A DNA stretch of 64,000 nucleotides from an uncultured Prevotellaceae bacterium. Lineage in GTDB: Bacteria > Bacteroidota > Bacteroidia > Bacteroidales > Bacteroidaceae. The notes beneath the pieces were generated by a model. That model saw nothing but the letters and a program-made list of their open reading frames with translations, was not told the DNA's origin and did not search any database. Position numbers and translations under genes: made by a program. This document shows, in pieces, positions 44,123 to 56,631 of the stretch (positions are counted from its first letter, which is position 1; each line of letters begins with the position of its first letter). The stretch spans positions 19,585-83,584 of the forward strand of contig CACYKX010000010.1 in NCBI GenBank assembly GCA_902775075.1, given 5' to 3'.

Positions 44123-44159
44123 TCCCTTGTAAGTCAAAGACTTATGAGGGATTTTTTTT
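44123..44159 (+). terminator. tRNA-Met terminator
   Basis: TCCCTTGTAAGTC (44123-44135) pairs with GACTTATGAGGGA (44139-44151) with one mismatch, then eight Ts. Confidence 0.85.
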
Positions 44160-44172
44160 ATAACTAAATTAT

Positions 44173-46260
44173 ATGTACAAACCAAATTTTAACAAGCGCT
44201 TTATCTTTAAGTTCAAGCATTTCTCGAACAAAAGATATTCGCTCTTTTCTGTATTAGGAAAGGAAGTGCTTGTTGGCACATTAAGTGTGGCTACTCTTTC
44301 GCATGCTAAAGCGGAAGGTATAAGCACAGATGTCAGCAAGGTTTCTGCCGATTCTGCGATGCAGACAAAGACTTATGAACTGGATGAAGTCCAAGTGACT
44401 GCGTCTAGAGCGCCACTGACGTTGAGTCAGCAGGCTAGAATGGTAACTGTACTAGGGCGTGAGGATATCGCCGCTGCCCCTGTACAAAGTGTAAACGATT
44501 TGCTGAAATACGCTGTAGGCGTTGATGTTCGTCAACGAGGGCCTTTGGGAGCTCAGACGGATGTTGGTATACGAGGCGGAAATTATGAGCAAGTCACAAT
44601 CCTTCTGAACGGCATCAATATCAATGATCCGCAGACAGGACATAATGCCTTTGATTTCCCTGTCGATTTAAGCGAAATCGAACGAATCGAAGTGTTGGAA
44701 GGTCCTGCCGGTCGCGCTTATGGTACATCGTCGCTTCTCGGTGCCATAAATATTGTGACCAAGATTCCTTCGAAAAGTAGTATGTCGGTAAATGTCAAGG
44801 GAGGAAGTTACGGATATTGGCAAGCCGGAACTAGAGTAAACTTGGCGAAAGGATTATGGAATAACTCATTCTCTGCGAGTTATAGTAAGAGCGATGGTTA
44901 TCAGAGAAGCAAGTCGGGAAAACTGAATTCTGACTATTCCGGAGGAAAAATCTTCTATCAAGGTATCTATAATGATGGCTTATGGAAGGTTAACTGGCAT
45001 TGCGGAATGAGTACGAAAGGCTTTGGAAGTAACACCTTCTATAGTGCTTATTCTGATGAACAGTATGAGAGAACCTTAAAGACTTATACAGCTATTCAGG
45101 CCGAAAACATTCAAGGAAAGTTCCATATACGACCATCAATCTATTGGAATCGCAATTTTGATAAATGGGAACTTTTCCATCAGAACCCTGCTGCATATCC
45201 TTATAATTATCATCGCACAGATATTTATGGGGTAAACCTGAATGGATATTTTGATTGGAAGTTAGGACGAACTGGGTTTGGTGCTGAATTAAGAAACGAA
45301 GACTTAGTTAGTGGAAACTTAGGAGAAAAACTCCAATCCCCCAAACATATTCATGGGACAGACCGAGATTATGAATATGGAATGAACCGTACAAATGTGC
45401 AGTTTGTTATTGAGCATAACATCCTTTTGGATAATTTTACGATGTCTTTGGGTGCGGTTGCCGTAAAGAACAGTTGGTCAGAGATGCATATGCAAGTATA
45501 TCCAAGTGTTGATGCCGGTTATTCGATAGATAAACGTTGGAAGTTGTATGCATCGTATAATTCTTCGTTACGTATGCCTTCTGCTACAGAATTATACTAT
45601 AATTCCAAAGGATATAATGCAAACCATAATTTAAAGCCGGAAGAACTCTCCGCTTTGGAGTTTGGAGTGAAATACCAGTCTCGTCCTTTCTGGAGTAACA
45701 TCAGCGTGTATTATAATCGTATGAAAAATCTAATAGATTGGATTATAGATACAAACTCAGACTCTCCTGTGCTGACGACGACTAATTTCGGAAAAATCAA
45801 TTCTGTGGGAGTGGAACTTAACTCTTATGTAGATTTCCAAGAACTATTTCCTTTCCAAACTATTCTCAAGAAGTTACAAGTGTCGTATGCTTATGCTAAT
45901 CAAGAGCAAGCAAAATATGATGGTATTGTTAGTCAATATGTATTGGAATACTTGCGACATAAAATCGTTGCAGACCTTCGATTCAATGCTTGGAAAAAAA
46001 TGGATATTAATATAATATACCGTTTCCAAAAGCGAAATGGAGGATATGTCAGCGGTTATGACGAAGTGAGAAAAGTTAATGTATTCTCGAAATATTCACC
46101 TTATAGTGTTGTTGATGCTAGAGTCTCTTGGGTAGAGAAACTATATACATTCTATTGTGAGGCGAATAATATTCTAAGTCATAGATATGTTGATTTTGGA
46201 CGCCTGAAACAACCTGGTATATGGGTGAATTTCGGAGTATCTTTAAATATGAATTTATAA
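44173..46260 (+). CDS. TonB-dependent outer-membrane receptor (BtuB-like)
   Basis: 695 residues. The plug domain (about 65-190) has a TonB-box-like start and DEVQVTASRAPLTLSQQ, DVGIRGGNYEQVTILLNGI, and GPAGRAYGTSSLLGAINIV; the rest is a 22-strand barrel ending in an aromatic strand (NFGVSLNMNL). The ligand is unknown: no cobalamin riboswitch lies upstream and the gene follows the tRNA terminator by only 13 nt. The N-terminus (MYKPNFNKRFIFKFKHF) is longer than a normal signal peptide. Confidence 0.92.
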   Translation: MYKPNFNKRFIFKFKHFSNKRYSLFSVLGKEVLVGTLSVATLSHAKAEGISTDVSKVSADSAMQTKTYELDEVQVTASRAPLTLSQQARMVTVLGREDIAAAPVQSVNDLLKYAVGVDVRQRGPLGAQTDVGIRGGNYEQVTILLNGININDPQTGHNAFDFPVDLSEIERIEVLEGPAGRAYGTSSLLGAINIVTKIPSKSSMSVNVKGGSYGYWQAGTRVNLAKGLWNNSFSASYSKSDGYQRSKSGKLNSDYSGGKIFYQGIYNDGLWKVNWHCGMSTKGFGSNTFYSAYSDEQYERTLKTYTAIQAENIQGKFHIRPSIYWNRNFDKWELFHQNPAAYPYNYHRTDIYGVNLNGYFDWKLGRTGFGAELRNEDLVSGNLGEKLQSPKHIHGTDRDYEYGMNRTNVQFVIEHNILLDNFTMSLGAVAVKNSWSEMHMQVYPSVDAGYSIDKRWKLYASYNSSLRMPSATELYYNSKGYNANHNLKPEELSALEFGVKYQSRPFWSNISVYYNRMKNLIDWIIDTNSDSPVLTTTNFGKINSVGVELNSYVDFQELFPFQTILKKLQVSYAYANQEQAKYDGIVSQYVLEYLRHKIVADLRFNAWKKMDINIIYRFQKRNGGYVSGYDEVRKVNVFSKYSPYSVVDARVSWVEKLYTFYCEANNILSHRYVDFGRLKQPGIWVNFGVSLNMNL

Positions 46261-46272
46261 TCTAAAATACGT

Positions 46273-46404
46273 ATATAACTGCGTTGGCTAACGCAGTTAA
46301 CTTCATCGCTTTACGAAGTTAACTTCGTAGCTTGATGCAGTTAACTGTATCGGCTTACGCAGTTAACTTCGTAACCTTATATAGTTAACTTCGTAATTAT
46401 GGCT
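46273..46404. repeat. 22-bp tandem repeat array, long copy (6 units)
   Basis: AGTTAACT recurs at 46295, 46317, 46339, 46361 and 46383, exactly every 22 bp; a decayed unit starts at 46273. Unit tails vary around TTCGTAGCTTTACGN. One junction gives an 18-bp palindrome (TACGAAGTTAACTTCGTA, 46312-46329). It lies in the gap between the receptor and the beta-galactosidase. The remaining gap, 46405-46490, shows nothing more. Confidence 0.9.
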
Positions 46405-46492
46405 TAGTTTTAGTATAAGGTTTGCTCGTTGATCTTGTGGTTTCGTAATCCTTTTCAAATTCCTAAATTTTGTTTATCAAATGCCTATAGAC

Positions 46493-46523
46493 TTGCATAT
46501 TTCGAATAATAGTGTTAACTTAG
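46493..46523 (+). promoter_or_regulatory. Weak promoter of the beta-galactosidase gene
   Basis: TTG (46493-46495), 20 nt, TAACTTAG (46516-46523), one mismatch to TAnnTTTG. Confidence 0.4.
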
Positions 46524-46531
46524 CACCTTGA

Positions 46532-49623
<3,092 letters not shown>

Positions 49624-49671
49624 TCAGAAGAAAACTTAGATATCTCTTAAGATATCTTTATCTACCCCCAA

Positions 49672-49696
49672 AAGCGCCTTCAAAGGCGCTTTTTTG
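49672..49696 (+). terminator. Terminator after the beta-galactosidase
   Basis: AAGCGCCTT (49672-49680) pairs with AAGGCGCTT (49683-49691), followed by Ts. Confidence 0.85.
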
Positions 49697-49749
49697 GTTA
49701 ATAATTGTAGTTTTCTATAAAAATAATAGGTGTTTTTCCTCAAAATTAG

Positions 49750-49757
49750 TAACTTTG
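49750..49757 (+). promoter_or_regulatory. -7 promoter element before the IMP cyclohydrolase gene
   Basis: TAACTTTG fits TAnnTTTG; about 30 nt leader. No clear -33 element. Confidence 0.45.
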
Positions 49758-49787
49758 CAATCTCTAAATATATAATGTACATAATAT

Positions 49788-50381
49788 ATGGCTGAAACAA
49801 AAAAAATCAAGACTGCACTAATCTCAGTCTTTCACAAGGATGGTCTAGAGGATCTTCTTAAGAAATTGAATGAGGAAGGTGTTAAGTTTTTAAGTACTGG
49901 TGGAACCCAAAAGTTTATAGAGTCTTTGGGTTATGAATGCCAGAAGGTAGAAGACGTAACCACTTATCCGTCTATTTTGGGTGGTCGTGTGAAGACATTG
50001 CATCCAAAAATTTTCGGTGGAATACTTGCTCGCCGCGATAATGAAGGTGATCAAGCCCAAATGAGCGAGTATGAAATCCCTTCAATCGATCTTGTAGTTG
50101 TTGATTTGTATCCATTTGAGCAAACTGTAGCAAGTGGGGCATCAGAGCAAGATATTATAGAGAAAATCGATATAGGTGGTATTTCTTTGATTCGTGCAGG
50201 TGCAAAGAACTTTAAGGATGTTGTTATTGTACCATCAAAGGCTGAATATAGTGTTCTTCTTGATATTCTGAATGCCAATGGAGCGCAGACAGAAATCGAA
50301 GAGCGTAAGATGTTTGCAGAACGTGCATTTGGCGTAAGTAGCCATTATGATACAGCAATCCATGCTTGGTTTGCGAAATAA
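49788..50381 (+). CDS. Stand-alone IMP cyclohydrolase
   Basis: Closes FAICAR to IMP, the last step of de novo purine synthesis. The 197-residue product is the cyclohydrolase half of PurH: TALISVFHKDGLEDLLKKL (about 8-26), LSTGGTQKFIESLG, GRVKTLHPKIFGGIL and IDIGGISLIRAGAKNF. The transformylase half is missing, with a true stop; that half is a separate gene at 28489-29670. In many Bacteroidetes full-length purH sits before mreB, so this looks like a trimmed descendant in the same place. Confidence 0.93.
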   Translation: MAETKKIKTALISVFHKDGLEDLLKKLNEEGVKFLSTGGTQKFIESLGYECQKVEDVTTYPSILGGRVKTLHPKIFGGILARRDNEGDQAQMSEYEIPSIDLVVVDLYPFEQTVASGASEQDIIEKIDIGGISLIRAGAKNFKDVVIVPSKAEYSVLLDILNANGAQTEIEERKMFAERAFGVSSHYDTAIHAWFAK

Positions 50382-50391
50382 CGTATAAAGG

Positions 50392-50416
50392 TTTCCTCTC
50401 ATCCAAAGAGAGGAAA
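50392..50416 (+). promoter_or_regulatory. Hairpin between the cyclohydrolase gene and mreB
   Basis: TTTCCTCTC (50392-50400) pairs with GAGAGGAAA (50408-50416), loop of 7. No T-tract follows, so it may be an mRNA stability or processing element, not a terminator. Confidence 0.5.
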
Positions 50417-50468
50417 TCATATAAATCAATTGATTTTAAAGCTTAAAAAATAATTATAATCATTAAGG

Positions 50469-51491
50469 ATGGGACTTTTTTCATTTATTCAGGAAATTGC
50501 AATGGACCTGGGTACCGCCAACACTATCATTATCAGTGATGACAAGATTGTTGTTGACGAGCCTTCTGTTGTTGCCTTAGACCGCGGCACAAATAAGATG
50601 ATTGCTGTAGGTGAAAGGGCAAAGATGATGTACGAGAAAACGCATGACGATATCCGTACAGTACGTCCTTTGCGCGATGGCGTTATCGCCGATTTTACTG
50701 CTTGTGAGCAGATGATGCGTGGACTGATTCAGATGGTTCACAAAGGAAGTCGTCTGATAACTCCATCATTACGAATGGTCATTGGTGTTCCTTCAGGTAG
50801 TACTGAGGTTGAACTTCGTGCAGTACGTGATAGTGCAGAGCATGCTGGTGGTCGTGATGTGTATTTGATTTTTGAACCAATGGCTGCCGCTATAGGTATA
50901 GGTATCGACGTTGAGGCTCCAGAAGGTAACATGATAGTTGATATAGGTGGTGGTTCTACCGAGATTGCTGTAATCTCATTGGGTGGAATTGTAAGTAATA
51001 ATTCCATTCGTATTGCCGGTGATGACTTGACTGCAGATATTCAGGAATATATGAGTCGTCAACACAATGTTAAGGTAAGTGAGCGTATGGCAGAGCGTAT
51101 CAAGATACACGTTGGTAGTGCTTTGACTGATCTTGGCGAAGAGGCTCCTGAGGATTATATCGTTCATGGTCCTAACCGTATTACAGCCTTACCAATGGAG
51201 GTTCCTGTATGCTATCAGGAAATCGCTCATTGCTTGGACAAGACAGTTGCAAAAATCGAAAATGCTGTTCTAAGTGCTTTGGAGAATACTCCTCCTGAGT
51301 TATATGCTGATATTGTTAAGAATGGTATCTATTTGTCTGGTGGTGGTGCTTTGCTCCGTGGTTTGGATAAGCGCCTTACCGATAAGATTAATATCCCTTT
51401 CCATATTGCAGAAGATCCTTTGCACAGTGTAGCAAGAGGAGCCGGCATAGCATTGAAGAATGTCGATCGCTTCTCGTTCCTGAAGAGATAA
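50469..51491 (+). CDS. mreB: Rod-shape actin homologue MreB
   Basis: Forms membrane-bound filaments that guide the elongation machinery. The 340-residue product has the phosphate loops DLGTANTIIISDD and VDIGGGSTEIAVISLGG and the adenosine motif YLSGGGALLRGLDKRL. Length is standard. It opens the mreB-mreC-mreD-mrdA-rodA operon. Confidence 0.98.
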   Translation: MGLFSFIQEIAMDLGTANTIIISDDKIVVDEPSVVALDRGTNKMIAVGERAKMMYEKTHDDIRTVRPLRDGVIADFTACEQMMRGLIQMVHKGSRLITPSLRMVIGVPSGSTEVELRAVRDSAEHAGGRDVYLIFEPMAAAIGIGIDVEAPEGNMIVDIGGGSTEIAVISLGGIVSNNSIRIAGDDLTADIQEYMSRQHNVKVSERMAERIKIHVGSALTDLGEEAPEDYIVHGPNRITALPMEVPVCYQEIAHCLDKTVAKIENAVLSALENTPPELYADIVKNGIYLSGGGALLRGLDKRLTDKINIPFHIAEDPLHSVARGAGIALKNVDRFSFLKR

Positions 51492-51495
51492 CGAT

Positions 51496-52362
51496 ATGCG
51501 AAACCTTATAGAGTTTCTAACGAAATATAATCACTGGTTCGTTTTCGTTCTTCTTGAGGTAATTAGTCTTGTTCTGTTGTTTCAATATAACAGCTATCAG
51601 GGTAGTGTGTGGTTTTCCTCAGCCAATATGGTAGCAGGAAAGATCTATGAATGGAATTCAGCAATAGATTCTTATTTCTCGCTATCAAAGGTTAATGAAC
51701 AACTTACACAACGCAATGTGTACTTGGAACATCAAATTAAGGCATTGACAGACTCTATAGAGAATTCTCGCAATGACAGTCTGATAATGCATAAACCACT
51801 TATAGCCTCACTTTCAGGTTATAGGTTGATTCCTGCTAAGGTCGTTGAGAATAGTCTTGATAAAAAGGACAATTTCATTACCCTCAATAAGGGAACTGAA
51901 GACGGAGTAAGGAAAGATATGGGCGTTGTCTGCGGCGTAGGTGTCGTAGGCATCGTTTATCTTGTCTCTGCTCATTATTCTGTTGTGATTCCAATATTGA
52001 ATTCTCAGTCCAATATAAGTGTATCGATTAAGAATCGCAATTATTTTGGCTATTTGAAATGGAATGGTGGGTCTAGTAAATTGGCAAGTGTCGTAGATGT
52101 CCCTCGTCATGCACATTTTCGCTTGTATGATAAAATTGTGACGAGTGGTTATTCCTCTGTATTTCCACCAGGAATATTAGTGGGACGTATTTTGCATGTC
52201 TTCAATTCGCAAGACGGATTATCTTATCGTTTGCAGATAGAACTGTCTACAGATTTTGGTAGTTTAAGAGATGTTTGTATCATCGATGATGCTATTATGC
52301 AAGAACGTATGGAGATCTTGCATGCTGCACAGGATTCCATAAAACCTAGAGAGGAGAATTGA
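51496..52362 (+). CDS. mreC: Rod-shape protein MreC
   Basis: Bitopic inner-membrane protein linking MreB, MreD and PBP2. In the 288 residues: a TM segment at about 15-32 (FVLLEVISLVLLFQYNSY), a periplasmic coiled coil (about 60-90) and a beta-rich domain with NFITLNKGTEDGVRKDMGVV and VTSGYSSVFPPGILVGRI. It starts 4 nt after the mreB stop. Confidence 0.96.
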   Translation: MRNLIEFLTKYNHWFVFVLLEVISLVLLFQYNSYQGSVWFSSANMVAGKIYEWNSAIDSYFSLSKVNEQLTQRNVYLEHQIKALTDSIENSRNDSLIMHKPLIASLSGYRLIPAKVVENSLDKKDNFITLNKGTEDGVRKDMGVVCGVGVVGIVYLVSAHYSVVIPILNSQSNISVSIKNRNYFGYLKWNGGSSKLASVVDVPRHAHFRLYDKIVTSGYSSVFPPGILVGRILHVFNSQDGLSYRLQIELSTDFGSLRDVCIIDDAIMQERMEILHAAQDSIKPREEN

Positions 52363-52363
52363 T

Positions 52364-52870
52364 ATGAATATAGAAACGCTTCGAAGCTTCTTTACATTTG
52401 TTGTTCTTTTGTTGGCACAGGTACTTGTGTTGAATCATATCCATCTATTAAACTGTGCTACGCCATTATTGTATGTCTATTTAGTATTACATTTTCGTCG
52501 GAATTATCCTAAATGGGGCGTACTATTATGGTCCTTCTCACTAGGACTTATGGTTGACATCTTCTCGAATACACCTGGTGTTGCAGCGGCATCAATGACA
52601 ATTTTAGGTGCTCTTCAACCAGTCTTGTTGAACCTCTTTATCCCGAGAGATGCCCGGGAGACTGGGGAGGATGTCATACCATCTATGAGAACTATGGGTG
52701 GAAGTTCTTTTGTATATTATGCATTGATTATGGTTCTTGTATATTGTCTCTTATTCTTTACATTCGAGACATTTACATTCTTTAATTGGCTTCAATGGTT
52801 GGAGTGCGTCTTAGGAAGCTACTTGATCACTATGATCCTTTTGCTTACAATAGAGAACTTTAGAAAGTAG
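52364..52870 (+). CDS. mreD: Rod-shape protein MreD
   Basis: A 168-residue protein with about five TM segments (e.g. FFTFVVLLLAQVLVLNHIHL). GLMVDIFSNTPGVAAASM is a conserved-looking motif. It starts 1 nt after mreC and its stop touches the mrdA start, consistent with coupling. Identity rests on context as much as on sequence. Confidence 0.92.
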   Translation: MNIETLRSFFTFVVLLLAQVLVLNHIHLLNCATPLLYVYLVLHFRRNYPKWGVLLWSFSLGLMVDIFSNTPGVAAASMTILGALQPVLLNLFIPRDARETGEDVIPSMRTMGGSSFVYYALIMVLVYCLLFFTFETFTFFNWLQWLECVLGSYLITMILLLTIENFRK

Positions 52871-54721
52871 ATGAAAGAATATAGTCTTGAGAATCGGCGT
52901 TTTGTGATTGGTGGTATAGCCGCTGTTGTGGTGTTGGTTTATATCATCCGCCTTTTTACGCTCCAAATCATGAGTGATGATTATAAGAAGAATGCTGATT
53001 CTAATGCTTTTCTCAAGAAAATAGAATATCCTTCTCGTGGAGTCATCTACGATAGGAAAGGTAAGTTGATGGTATATAATCAACCGGCCTATGATATCAT
53101 GGTTGTGATGAATGAGGAGAAGGGACATCTAGATACGCTTGAATTCTGTAAAACTTTGGGCATAACAAAGGAATTCTTTATCAAGCGAATGAATGATATC
53201 AAGGATTATTCCAAGAATCCAGGATATTCTCGTTTCACCCAACAACTCTTTATGAGCCAGATATCAGATAAGGAGTTCAGTGTCTTCCAAGAGAAGATGT
53301 TCCGCTTTCCAGGGTTCTATATGCAGCGACGTAGTATTCGTCAATATCAATATCCTTATGCTGCCCATGTGCTTGGTGATGTAGGAGAAGTTAATGATGC
53401 TGATATTGAAGAAGATGATTATTATCAGCCTGGTGACTTTATCGGTAAGACGGGTGTTGAAAAAAGTTATGAGAAACAGCTTCGTGGCGTAAAGGGAGTA
53501 CAGATTCTTTTACGTGATGCTCATGGTAGAATACAAGGTAATTATCAGAATGGAAGGTTAGATCAGCGTCCTGTTCCTGGAAAGGATTTAACTTTGGGTA
53601 TTGATTTAAACTTACAGGCTTTGGGTGAACGTATGTTGCAAGGTAAGATAGGTGCTATTGTAGCTATAGAGCCTAGTACAGGCGAAGTCTTGGCTATGGT
53701 ATCTTCACCAACATACGATCCACGTATTATGGTGGGGCGCAATAGAGGTAAAAATCATGCGAAGTTATCTTTGAATCCTTGGAAACCTCTTCTTAACCGT
53801 AGTATAATGGGCCAGTATCCTCCTGGTTCTACTTTTAAGACCACTCAGGCATTAACTTATCTTACGGAGGGAATCATTAATTTGCATACTCAGTATCCAT
53901 GTAATCATGGATTCTCATATAAAGGTCTTCATGTAGGTTGTCATGGACATCCATCTCCATTAGCATTGATAGATGCCATTGCGACATCATGTAATGGTTA
54001 TTTCTGCTGGGGCTTATATCATATGATGCAAAACCGTATAAAGTATAAGAGCGTGCAAGATGCGATGAATACTTGGCGTGATTATATGGTGAGTATGGGA
54101 TTTGGATATAAGTTAGGTATAGACTTACCAGGTGAGAAACGTGGACTGATTCCTAATGCCCAATTTTATGACAAAGCTTATCACGGTTCTTGGAACGGAT
54201 TGACGATCATCAGTATTGCAATTGGTCAGGGTGAGGTAAACTTAACTCCTTTACAGATTGCGAATTTGGGTGCTACAATAGCTAATCGTGGCTATTATTA
54301 TATACCTCATGTTGTGAAAAAAGTAAAAGGCGAGCCATTAGATACTCTGTATCGTCATCGCCATTATACAAAAGCAAGTCGACAAGCCTATAACTATGTT
54401 GTCGCTGGTATGAGGAGTTCCGTCCTAGGTGGAACATGTAAGTATTTAGGTCATTTGGATTTCCCGATTTGCGGAAAGACAGGTACAGCTCAGAATAGGG
54501 GACAAGATCACTCCGTTTTCATGGGATTTGCTCCTATGAATAATCCAAAGATAGCAATAGCTGTATATGTAGAGAATGGAGGCTTCGGTGCAGATTTTGC
54601 AGTTCCTATTGCTGGTGTACTTTTTGAGCAGTATATAAAAGGAAAGTTATCTCCGGCAATGGCGCGAGAAGCTGATGAATTACAAAAGCGAAGAATAGGT
54701 TATGGAAAGGCAAACAGGTAG
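52871..54721 (+). CDS. mrdA: Penicillin-binding protein 2
   Basis: Elongasome transpeptidase. The 616-residue product has a TM anchor at about 12-30, the dimerisation domain and the three transpeptidase motifs: SxxK in PPGSTFKTT, SxN in ATSCNGYF and KTG in CGKTGTAQN. It overlaps rodA by 20 nt, an indication of translational coupling of PBP2 and RodA. Confidence 0.97.
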   Translation: MKEYSLENRRFVIGGIAAVVVLVYIIRLFTLQIMSDDYKKNADSNAFLKKIEYPSRGVIYDRKGKLMVYNQPAYDIMVVMNEEKGHLDTLEFCKTLGITKEFFIKRMNDIKDYSKNPGYSRFTQQLFMSQISDKEFSVFQEKMFRFPGFYMQRRSIRQYQYPYAAHVLGDVGEVNDADIEEDDYYQPGDFIGKTGVEKSYEKQLRGVKGVQILLRDAHGRIQGNYQNGRLDQRPVPGKDLTLGIDLNLQALGERMLQGKIGAIVAIEPSTGEVLAMVSSPTYDPRIMVGRNRGKNHAKLSLNPWKPLLNRSIMGQYPPGSTFKTTQALTYLTEGIINLHTQYPCNHGFSYKGLHVGCHGHPSPLALIDAIATSCNGYFCWGLYHMMQNRIKYKSVQDAMNTWRDYMVSMGFGYKLGIDLPGEKRGLIPNAQFYDKAYHGSWNGLTIISIAIGQGEVNLTPLQIANLGATIANRGYYYIPHVVKKVKGEPLDTLYRHRHYTKASRQAYNYVVAGMRSSVLGGTCKYLGHLDFPICGKTGTAQNRGQDHSVFMGFAPMNNPKIAIAVYVENGGFGADFAVPIAGVLFEQYIKGKLSPAMAREADELQKRRIGYGKANR

Positions 54722-56171
54722 ACAAACTAGCATCTTACGTTCTCTTGATTGGTGGACGGTAGCCATCTATATATGTCTTCTTATATTTGGATGGTTTAGT
54801 GTTTGTGGTGCCAGTTATACTTATGGTGATACCGAAATATTTAGTTTAAGTTCCCGTTCGGGTATGCAGATTGTGTGGATAGGGACTTCGATAATGCTTG
54901 GTTTTGTCTTATTGATGCTGGATGATCGTTTTTACGATACATTTGCCTATGTGCTTTATGCAGCATTAGTATTCCTATTGTTTGTAACGATATTCAATCC
55001 CCATAGTATTAAAGGCTCCCGTTCTTGGCTTGTGCTAGGACCTGTGAGATTGCAGCCAGCAGAGTTTGCCAAGTTTGCCACGGCATTGGCATTGGGAAAG
55101 TTATTGAGTACCTATGGTTTTGTTATGCAGAATTGGAAGCATTTTGCAACAGCTTGCTGTGTTATCTTCCTTCCGGTTTTGATGATTATTGGTCAGAGAG
55201 AGACCGGTTCTGCACTTGTATATTTAGTTTTCTTCCTTGCATTATATCGTGAAGGTATGCCAGGCTGTATTTTGTTTACAGCCTTTGCGATGGTCGTATA
55301 CTTTGTTGTAGGTATAAAGTATGAGAATGTACTCTTATGGGATATACCTACATCTGTAGGTAAGTTTGTTGTATTCCTTTTAATACAGATCTTTACCGTA
55401 GGTATGGTTTATGAGTATTGTAAAGACCGTGGAAAAGCTTTAGTAATAGGTGTTGGCTGTGTTTTAGTGACACTACTGGCATTGCTTTTCTCCGAATATG
55501 TGATACGTTTTGATATCATATGGGTACAATTGATGGTTACAGTTTCTACGGTAATCTACTTGTTGTATCACGGTCTTGGATCTAGAGCTAGAAGCTATTT
55601 CTTTATTGCAGCTTTTACACTTGGTTCAATGCTCTTCTTCTACTCAGCAGATTATGTCCTCAATAATGTCATGGAACCCCATCAGCGAGTTCGTATCAAT
55701 GTATTGTTGGGATTGGATGAAGACTTGGCTGGAGCTGGATATAACGTCCATCAAAGTGAGATAGCCATAGGTTCCGGTGGTATTTGCGGAAAAGGATTTT
55801 TGAATGGAACACAGACCAAGTTGAAGTTTGTTCCAGAGCAAGATACAGACTTTATCTTTTGTACAGTAGGTGAGGAAGAAGGATTCTTTGGTTCAGCAGG
55901 TGTCCTTTTGTTGTTTCTTGCTTTGATATTACGATTGATACATTTAGCCGAGCGCCAACCATTTACGTTTGGGCGTGTTTATGGGTATTGTGTTTTAAGC
56001 ATATTCCTATTCCATGTATTTATCAATGTCGGTATGGTATTAGGCTTAACCCCAGTTATTGGAATTCCATTACCATTCTTTAGTTATGGTGGATCATCAT
56101 TATGGGGATTTACGATACTCCTTTTTATCTTTCTAAGAATAGATGCAGGACGGAATTTGGTAAGAGTGTAG
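54702..56171 (+). CDS. rodA: Peptidoglycan glycosyltransferase RodA
   Basis: SEDS-family polymerase for rod-shape peptidoglycan. 489 residues with about ten TM segments; key motif DLAGAGYNVHQSEIAIGSGG holds the Asp tied to catalysis, followed by GKGFLNGTQTKLKFVPEQ and FVFSYGGSS-type end (PFFSYGGSSLWGF). It has an additional TM region in the middle compared with E. coli RodA (370), as in other Bacteroidetes. It converges with gldH, 1 nt apart. Confidence 0.96.
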   Translation: MERQTGRQTSILRSLDWWTVAIYICLLIFGWFSVCGASYTYGDTEIFSLSSRSGMQIVWIGTSIMLGFVLLMLDDRFYDTFAYVLYAALVFLLFVTIFNPHSIKGSRSWLVLGPVRLQPAEFAKFATALALGKLLSTYGFVMQNWKHFATACCVIFLPVLMIIGQRETGSALVYLVFFLALYREGMPGCILFTAFAMVVYFVVGIKYENVLLWDIPTSVGKFVVFLLIQIFTVGMVYEYCKDRGKALVIGVGCVLVTLLALLFSEYVIRFDIIWVQLMVTVSTVIYLLYHGLGSRARSYFFIAAFTLGSMLFFYSADYVLNNVMEPHQRVRINVLLGLDEDLAGAGYNVHQSEIAIGSGGICGKGFLNGTQTKLKFVPEQDTDFIFCTVGEEEGFFGSAGVLLLFLALILRLIHLAERQPFTFGRVYGYCVLSIFLFHVFINVGMVLGLTPVIGIPLPFFSYGGSSLWGFTILLFIFLRIDAGRNLVRV

Positions 56172-56172
56172 A

Positions 56173-56631
56173 TTATTTTTTCATACACTCTATACCTATC
56201 TCGCTTATTCCTGGTAGAATTTCCCGTTTCATATCATGTCGGATACATATATGGAGAGAGTCTCCCTTTTCTAGTTGAAGAGTTGATATAGGAAATTTAT
56301 ATTGAATAGAGGCAACCCCTTGTCCCTTATATGTTCCGTTCTTATTTATTAATTGACAGTTGACCGTATCAATTTGAGTTAGGTTCTGCGGATATTTAGT
56401 TTGTTCAATGATTAAAGTTAATCCAACGAAAGGATAAGCCCCATTGATTCTAAGTCCGAGGAATTCCTGATATGATCCACTATTTTTCATTGCAGGAACG
56501 TCAAATAACAAAGTATCATTTTTCTCCCAACCAGAGATTGGTGTATGATTATATGTATCATACACCTTATTCCCTGTGCAGGCTGTGACAGCCATTATTA
56601 CTAATATTCCATAGAATATTTTTTTCATCAT
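56173..56631 (-). CDS. gldH: Gliding-motility-type lipoprotein GldH
   Basis: 152 residues with lipobox VTACTG. The fold (GWEKNDTLLFDVPAMKN, RINGAYPFVGLTLIIEQT) matches GldH. In Flavobacterium this lipoprotein is needed for gliding; in non-gliding Bacteroidales the role is unknown. Its start overlaps the ricT stop (ATGA), giving the conserved order holB-ricT-gldH. MM at the start leaves a one-codon ambiguity. Confidence 0.88.
   Translation of the reverse strand: MMKKIFYGILVIMAVTACTGNKVYDTYNHTPISGWEKNDTLLFDVPAMKNSGSYQEFLGLRINGAYPFVGLTLIIEQTKYPQNLTQIDTVNCQLINKNGTYKGQGVASIQYKFPISTLQLEKGDSLHICIRHDMKREILPGISEIGIECMKK

Noticed and set aside
44118..44172. Cobalamin riboswitch before the BtuB-like receptor
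   Set aside because: Only 55 nt separate the tRNA from the receptor and these hold the terminator; a cobalamin riboswitch needs about 200 nt.
46273..46404. CRISPR array
   Set aside because: The period is 22 bp with an 8-bp core and only partly conserved tails; there are no 28-36 bp repeats, no unique spacers of equal length and no cas genes.
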